Below, in pieces: positions 59,995 through 64,000 of a stretch of DNA of 64,000 nucleotides. Source of the stretch: Maritimibacter sp. DP1N21-5 (GTDB lineage: Bacteria; Pseudomonadota; Alphaproteobacteria; Rhodobacterales; Rhodobacteraceae); the NCBI RefSeq assembly GCF_019218295.1, contig NZ_JAHUZF010000003.1, positions 434,001 to 498,000 on the forward strand, written 5' to 3'. Position 1 is the first letter of the stretch, and the number at the start of each line of letters is the position of its first letter. The notes beneath the pieces are model-generated. The model had not been told where the DNA came from and made no database searches. It worked only from the letters and a program-made list of their open reading frames with translations. The translations under genes and the position numbers were made by a program.

Positions 59995-61179
59995 ATGTCG
60001 GATCCGAAACTGACGCCCGAGCAGCTCGCGGCGGACCTGAAGAAGGCGCAGGATGATATCCGCGCCAAAGCTGACGAGGCGCTTGGCCGCGCCGAGAAGG
60101 GCGAGAAACTGACCGAAGGCCTGAAGGAGCAGATCGACGAGGCGCTTCTCAAGATGGGCGAGCTTACCGAGCAGGTCGCTGTGCTTGAACAGAAAGGCGT
60201 GCGTGATCCCGGCCAAGGCGCATCGCGGTCGCTCGGCCAGATGTTCGTGGACGACGAAGGCGTGAAGTCCTTCCTCGACGGGCGTCCGACCAAAGGCAAG
60301 GCTGACATGATGGTCAAGGCGACGATCACGTCGCTCACCACCGACGCCGCGGGCTCGGCCGGTGACGCCATTGCGCCGGCGCGCCTGCCCGGTGTGCAGA
60401 TGATGCCAAACCGTCGCATGACGATCCGCGATCTGCTCATGTCCGGTCGCACCGAGTCGAACGTGGTGCAGTATGTGCAGGAAACCGGGTTCACCAACTC
60501 GGCCGCGCCGGTGGCCGAGGGCGCAAAGCGGGCCGAGTCCGACGTCAAGCTCGAACTCGTGAATGGGAACGTGGCCACGATCGGTCACTACATGAAGGCC
60601 TCGCGTGAAGTCCTGAACGACGCGCCGATGCTCGCCTCGATGATCGACGGTCGCCTGCGCTACGGTGTCGACTTCAAGGAAGAGGTTCAGCTCCTGTCTG
60701 GTGACGGCACTGGTCAGAACCTGTCCGGTCTCGTGACCGAGGCGACGGCGTATTCCGTGCCTGGATCGCTGACTGCAGAGAACCTCGTCGACACGCTGCG
60801 GTTCGCCGCTCTGCAGGTGTATCTCGCTGAGTTCCCCTCGTCCGCGTTCGTCTTGAACCCGATCGACTGGGCCTTCATCGAGACCCTCAAGGACGACATC
60901 GGGAACTACATCATCGGCGACCCCCAGAGTGGCGCGACGCCGACCCTGTGGCGTCTGCCCGTGGTGCAAACGCCCGCGATGACGGTCGACAAGTTCCTGA
61001 CCGGGGCCTTCGACAGCCAGGCGCAGGTGTTCGACCGCGAGCAGACCCGCGTCGAAGTGGGTTACGAGAACGACGACTTCACCAAGGGACTGGTCACGAT
61101 CCTCGCGGACGAACGGCTGGCCCTGGCGGTCTACAGGCCCGAGGCCTTCGTCTACGGCGATCTCGGCCGCATCGCCTAA
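59995..61179 (+). CDS. Major capsid protein (HK97 family)
   Basis: A 394-residue HK97-fold capsid protein. The first 70 residues form a coiled coil (scaffolding delta domain), followed by a probable protease site around residue 75-100. The core includes ITSLTTDAAGSAGDAIAPAR, VVQYVQETGFTNSAAPVAEG and FVLNPIDWAFIETLKDD. The AGGAGATTCCG leader gives a strong ribosome binding site, as expected for the most abundant virion protein. Confidence 0.94.
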   Translation: MSDPKLTPEQLAADLKKAQDDIRAKADEALGRAEKGEKLTEGLKEQIDEALLKMGELTEQVAVLEQKGVRDPGQGASRSLGQMFVDDEGVKSFLDGRPTKGKADMMVKATITSLTTDAAGSAGDAIAPARLPGVQMMPNRRMTIRDLLMSGRTESNVVQYVQETGFTNSAAPVAEGAKRAESDVKLELVNGNVATIGHYMKASREVLNDAPMLASMIDGRLRYGVDFKEEVQLLSGDGTGQNLSGLVTEATAYSVPGSLTAENLVDTLRFAALQVYLAEFPSSAFVLNPIDWAFIETLKDDIGNYIIGDPQSGATPTLWRLPVVQTPAMTVDKFLTGAFDSQAQVFDREQTRVEVGYENDDFTKGLVTILADERLALAVYRPEAFVYGDLGRIA

Positions 61180-61250
61180 GAGCGTCGGTTGATCGAGGGG
61201 GCGGGAGACCGCCCCCTTTCCTGAACCGATGACATCGAACGGAGGGTTCC

Positions 61251-61514
61251 ATGGCGAAGCAGACTTATGACGTGAAGCGTCCGCACCAGGGTGATCGCTG
61301 GTACGCCGTAGGCGAAAAGCGCGTCGCGCAGCCGGGCGAGGTCGATCACCTCGTCGCACGCGGCGTTCTCGTGCTGCATGGCGAAGACGAAGCGCCCGCA
61401 AAACCGAAGGCGGCACCCAAGCCCAAGAACAAGGCCGTCGTCGCCGAGAAGAACAAGTCCGAGGCGGACCTCCCCGACGATGAGGGTGCGGCCGACGAGG
61501 GTGACGCCGAATGA
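61251..61514 (+). CDS. Small acidic phage structural-region protein
   Basis: An 87-residue protein between capsid and connector. The first 45 residues look folded (VKRPHQGDRWYAVGEKRVAQ); the rest is a Lys/Ala/Asp/Glu-rich tail. Its place matches small head-decoration or connector-associated genes, but no family was recognised. Its stop overlaps the next ATG. Confidence 0.6.
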   Translation: MAKQTYDVKRPHQGDRWYAVGEKRVAQPGEVDHLVARGVLVLHGEDEAPAKPKAAPKPKNKAVVAEKNKSEADLPDDEGAADEGDAE

Positions 61515-62089
61515 ACCTGAGCCTCGTCGCTCCTGCAGCTGGCGAGCTGATCTCGGTCGAGGACATGAAGACCCATCTGCGTGTCCTCGAGGAACACGAG
61601 GACGAATTGATCGAGGGTTACGTGCGGGCGGCTGTCGGTCATCTCGACGGGCCGAACGGCTATCTCGGGCGGTGCCTTCTGAACGCTGAGTGGCGGCTCT
61701 CGGTCGCGGCGTGGTCCGGGCGTGTCGCTCTGCCGCTGGTCGACGTGTCCGAGGTGGCGGTCGGTTATGTGGACACCGAGGGCGAGGCGCAGACCGTCGA
61801 TCCGGTCTACTACGATCTGGTCGATGACAGTGGCAGGGTCTGGGTGCAGTTCCGATCTGCCTTCGCCTATCCGTCGCTGGATGCGGATCTGCCGCGTCCG
61901 GTGTCCGTAACCTTCACCGCGGGGTTTGGCGATACCGCCGAGGATGTCCCAATGCCGATCGTGCAATCGGCGCGTCTCCTGGCGGCGCATTTCTACCAGA
62001 ACCGGGAGGCGGTGGCCGGTGGCGCGATGGCGGCCATTCCGCTTGGCGTGCAGACCATGTGCGCGCCCTTCCGGCGCAACTTCGTCTGA
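61511..62089 (+). CDS. Head-tail connector protein (gp6-like)
   Basis: A 192-residue adaptor of the HK97 gp6/GTA gp6 type. The helical start ISVEDMKTHLRVLEEHEDEL and the ending PMPIVQSARLLAAHFYQNRE are typical. It sits on the portal ring and links to the tail. It overlaps both neighbours (ATGA, TGATG). Confidence 0.85.
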   Translation: MNLSLVAPAAGELISVEDMKTHLRVLEEHEDELIEGYVRAAVGHLDGPNGYLGRCLLNAEWRLSVAAWSGRVALPLVDVSEVAVGYVDTEGEAQTVDPVYYDLVDDSGRVWVQFRSAFAYPSLDADLPRPVSVTFTAGFGDTAEDVPMPIVQSARLLAAHFYQNREAVAGGAMAAIPLGVQTMCAPFRRNFV

Positions 62090-62478
62090 TGGGCGTCGGG
62101 ATCGGAAACCTGGACCGCCGTGTGGCGGTCTACCGCTACAGCGCGGCTGGCGGTGCCGGGCTCGTCGCGGAAACCCGCAACGCGCTCAACGAGGCGATCC
62201 AGCCGGAACCGGCTGCTGCGGTCCCGACCGCCGCCCCCTTCGTCGAGGCCTGGGCGGCGCGGGAGGACATGTCGGACAAGGAGCGCCTGGCGGACGGTGT
62301 CCAGCTCGCCGGGTTGCAGACGCGATGGCTGGTCGCCTCGACGCCGAAGACGCGGACGATCGCGGCCAATGACGTGATGGTGGCGGACGGCGCCACCTGG
62401 AACATCACCGGCGTGAAGGAAAGCCTGCGCGGCGGCCGTCATCGCCTGCTCGAGATCACGACGGTGGAGATGGTCTGA
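62089..62478 (+). CDS. Head closure/head-tail adaptor protein
   Basis: A 129-residue protein from ATG 62089 (MGVGIGNLDRRVAVYRYSAA), overlapping the connector stop. The beta-rich end WNITGVKESLRGGRHRLLEI is characteristic of SPP1 gp16/HK97 gp7-like closure proteins. It blocks DNA release until the tail is attached. Confidence 0.82.
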   Translation: MGVGIGNLDRRVAVYRYSAAGGAGLVAETRNALNEAIQPEPAAAVPTAAPFVEAWAAREDMSDKERLADGVQLAGLQTRWLVASTPKTRTIAANDVMVADGATWNITGVKESLRGGRHRLLEITTVEMV

Positions 62479-62951
62479 TGGAGTTCGACCTCAAGTTCGA
62501 AGGCGGGCGCGAGCTCGAGAAGATGCTCATGGACCTGCCGCACACCGTCGCGCGATCTTCGGCACGCCGGGTCCTGCGCAAGGCGCTCGAGCCTGTGAAG
62601 GCGCAGGCCGAAGCGAACGCCGCCGACGATCCGGCGACGGCCGCGCATGACCTTCATCGGTCCATCGGGATCACATCGCGGTCGAACACACGAGGCGGAA
62701 AACGCGATGCCGGGAACGAGGTGTCGATGCATGTCGGCGTGCTCACTTCGATCCACCAGGATCGCAAGCCGGAACGGAAGCCCTACGCGGCCGCGATGGT
62801 GAACGAGTTCGGCAGCCACAAGATGCCGGCGCATCCCTTCATGCGGCCGGCCTGGGACGCGAAGAAGCGCGAAGTCTGGGACATCATGGTCGAAGAAATG
62901 CGCCGGGATGTCATGCGGGCCGTGCGCCGTTTCATGGCGCGTGGCCGATGA
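62478..62951 (+). CDS. HK97 gp10-like tail-joining protein
   Basis: A 157-residue protein of the HK97-gp10 family: LKFEGGRELEKMLMDLPHTV at the start, VNEFGSHKMPAHPFMRPAWD near residue 112. It is involved in head-tail joining or tail completion. One-base overlap upstream, ATGA overlap downstream. Confidence 0.87.
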   Translation: MEFDLKFEGGRELEKMLMDLPHTVARSSARRVLRKALEPVKAQAEANAADDPATAAHDLHRSIGITSRSNTRGGKRDAGNEVSMHVGVLTSIHQDRKPERKPYAAAMVNEFGSHKMPAHPFMRPAWDAKKREVWDIMVEEMRRDVMRAVRRFMARGR

Positions 62952-63352
62952 AGGCGGCGCTGACCTCTCTCCTGCTCGCGGATCCGGACCTCGAGGCGCT
63001 GGTCGGGACGCGGGTCCACTGGCTGACGCTTCCGCCGGGTGAGGCAGGCGCGCCCTACCTCATCCTGCAGGAGATCAGCGAGGTGGAGCCGATGCACCTC
63101 GAGGGGCCCACGGGCCTTCGGTTCGCGCGGCTTCAGACGGATGCCTGGGGTGAACGGCTCGCGGACGCAGTGGCGGTCGCGGATGCAATCGAGGACCTGC
63201 TCAATGGATATGCCGCGGTGTCCGGCGGCATCCGGTTCGAGCGGATCACCAAAGAGATGCGGCGGGACATAGGTCCCGTCGATGCCGACGGCACGAGGAT
63301 CCTGTCCCGCGTGTCGATGGATTTCGAAGTCGTCTGGAGCAAGGAGACCTGA
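62948..63352 (+). CDS. Tail completion protein (DUF3168 family)
   Basis: A 134-residue protein with the DUF3168 pattern: ALTSLLLADPDLEALVGTRV, then YLILQEISEVEPMHLEGPTG. The family includes tail terminator proteins that cap the tail tube. It follows gp10 by overlap and precedes the tube gene by one base. Confidence 0.86.
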   Translation: MKAALTSLLLADPDLEALVGTRVHWLTLPPGEAGAPYLILQEISEVEPMHLEGPTGLRFARLQTDAWGERLADAVAVADAIEDLLNGYAAVSGGIRFERITKEMRRDIGPVDADGTRILSRVSMDFEVVWSKET

Positions 63353-63353
63353 C

Positions 63354-63785
63354 ATGGCAGACGCGAAAACGGGTTATGGAACCACCTTCAAGCGTTCCGA
63401 TACCGGCCTGTCCGGTGGTGTGATGACGGCGATCGCCAAGGTGCGCAGCCTGACCCCCGCCAAACTGTCCCGGGGCACGAAGGATGTGACGCATCTGGAA
63501 AGCCCGGGCGGATACCGCGAGTTCATCACGGACCTGCGTGATGGCGGCGAGTTCTCGGTCGAGCTCTACCTCGGTGCGACCGATGCCGCCTATGACGAGC
63601 TGCTCGTCGATTTCGCGGATGACGATCCGGGCTACTACGAGATGGAGATGAGCAACGGCGCCGTCTGGGGCTACGCCGCGTTCATCACGAACCTCGAGCC
63701 TCCGACCATCAACGTCGACGGCGAACTCATCGTCTCGGCCACCTTCAAGGTCACCGGCCAGCCCAGCTGGACGGCGGGCACCTGA
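63354..63785 (+). CDS. Major tail tube protein
   Basis: A 143-residue tail tube subunit from ATG 63354 (MADAKTGYGTTFKRSDTGLS), preceded by AAGGAGACCTGAC. EFITDLRDGGEFSVELYLGA and TINVDGELIVSATFKVTGQP are typical of siphovirus tube proteins. It points to a non-contractile siphovirus-like tail. Confidence 0.85.
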   Translation: MADAKTGYGTTFKRSDTGLSGGVMTAIAKVRSLTPAKLSRGTKDVTHLESPGGYREFITDLRDGGEFSVELYLGATDAAYDELLVDFADDDPGYYEMEMSNGAVWGYAAFITNLEPPTINVDGELIVSATFKVTGQPSWTAGT

Positions 63786-63808
63786 GTTCACGGAAAGAGG
63801 AGATCTGC

Positions 63809-64000
63809 ATGGGCAAGGGAATGGACCCGCGTTCGCGCAAGACGTTCGAAGCCGACGGCAAGACCTGGACGCTTCAGTTCACCACCAATGCCCTCGTGGA
63901 GCTCGAGGAGGCCGTCGGAAAGAAGATCGACGCCTTCCTCGAAGCCGAGAGCCATTCGCTCAAGGATCTGCGGACCATGTTCTGGGCGGGGCTCATCGAG
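63809..64000 (+). CDS. Tail assembly chaperone-like protein (5' part)
   Basis: The first 64 codons only (MGKGMDPRSRKTFEADGKTW start, LVELEEAVGKKIDAFL next); the gene continues past the window. The position after the tail tube gene and the sequence resemble the small GTA gp10/tail-assembly chaperone proteins that precede the tape measure. AAAGAGGAGATCTGC gives a strong ribosome binding site. Confidence 0.65.
   Translation, partial: MGKGMDPRSRKTFEADGKTWTLQFTTNALVELEEAVGKKIDAFLEAESHSLKDLRTMFWAGLIE

Larger units (their letters stand above)
41494..64000. mobile_element. Lambda/HK97-type prophage (left end and most of genome; continues past window)
   Basis: Integrase at the left end, overlapping leftward early operon, S24 repressor facing a Cro-like gene, rightward replication genes, then HNH, terminase, portal, protease, capsid and tail genes in standard HK97 order. 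The right end is beyond 64,000. The composition is close to the host's, so the host range is probably within the same group. It is not a gene transfer agent because integrase, repressor and replication genes are present. Confidence 0.9.

Noticed and set aside
55829..64000. Rhodobacterial gene transfer agent cluster
   Set aside because: The order resembles a GTA, but the structural genes are continuous with integrase, repressor and replication genes, so this is a prophage.

Overview
The window is high-GC DNA from an alphaproteobacterium, most likely a Rhodobacteraceae/Roseobacter-group member. The basis is inference from gene content: long S10/spc/alpha-type ribosomal operons, a bztABCD amino-acid transporter, a Rhodobacteraceae-type Hint-domain protein, an ATP12 chaperone next to an HAD phosphatase and RluC, a LuxR solo, and the sequences of the housekeeping proteins. 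No database search was possible.

Region 1 (1-11.85 kb) is translation and secretion. It runs from the tail of rplX through rplE-rpsN-rpsH-rplF-rplR-rpsE-rpmD, then rplO-secY-adk, then rpsM-rpsK-rpoA-rplQ. The spc operon is split: three co-directional non-ribosomal genes (a luciferase-like monooxygenase, an EamA transporter and a Tat-exported metallo-beta-lactamase-fold protein) lie between rpmD and rplO. A terminator follows rpmD and a good promoter precedes rplO. Palindromes occupy several ribosomal intergenic gaps.

Region 2 (11.9-22.4 kb) holds a LuxR-type regulator with a divergent small gene, rarA, a coupled crcB-rluC-HAD-ATP12 run, and the bztABCD uptake operon with a perfect hairpin between bztA and bztB. 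Region 3 (21.8-33.2 kb, mostly minus strand) carries rpmH-rnpA and yidD, then a sulfotransferase-like protein, a LytTR regulator, a Hint-domain protein, ttcA, a degenerate-GGDEF/EAL protein, and the coupled run yidC-engB-argB-ferredoxin-SixA-like phosphatase. Region 4 (33.3-36.9 kb, plus) is a TVP38-family membrane protein coupled to a disulfide-type flavoprotein, then an orphan histidine kinase and a tRNA-Arg(ACG).

Region 5 (37.06-41.4 kb) is visibly AT-richer and directly follows the tRNA. It has a two-gene module of an SMC/Rad50-like ATPase and a TOPRIM/DUF4435-like protein, which resembles the PARIS anti-phage system (AriA/AriB), plus a complete tyrosine recombinase and an XRE regulator.

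Region 6 (41.5-64 kb, cut by the window end) is a lambda/HK97-type prophage. A tightly overlapping leftward early operon (48.07 to 41.5 kb) ends in the integrase and includes two ParB-like proteins. An S24 repressor faces a Cro-like protein, and four related 19-bp palindromes lie in the two control regions. A rightward replication module has a triple-HTH protein, an adenine methyltransferase, a DnaA-domain-IV-like protein and an initiator gene with internal iterons. A late module runs HNH-TerS-TerL-portal-protease-capsid-connectors-tail tube. The attachment sites could not be identified inside the window.
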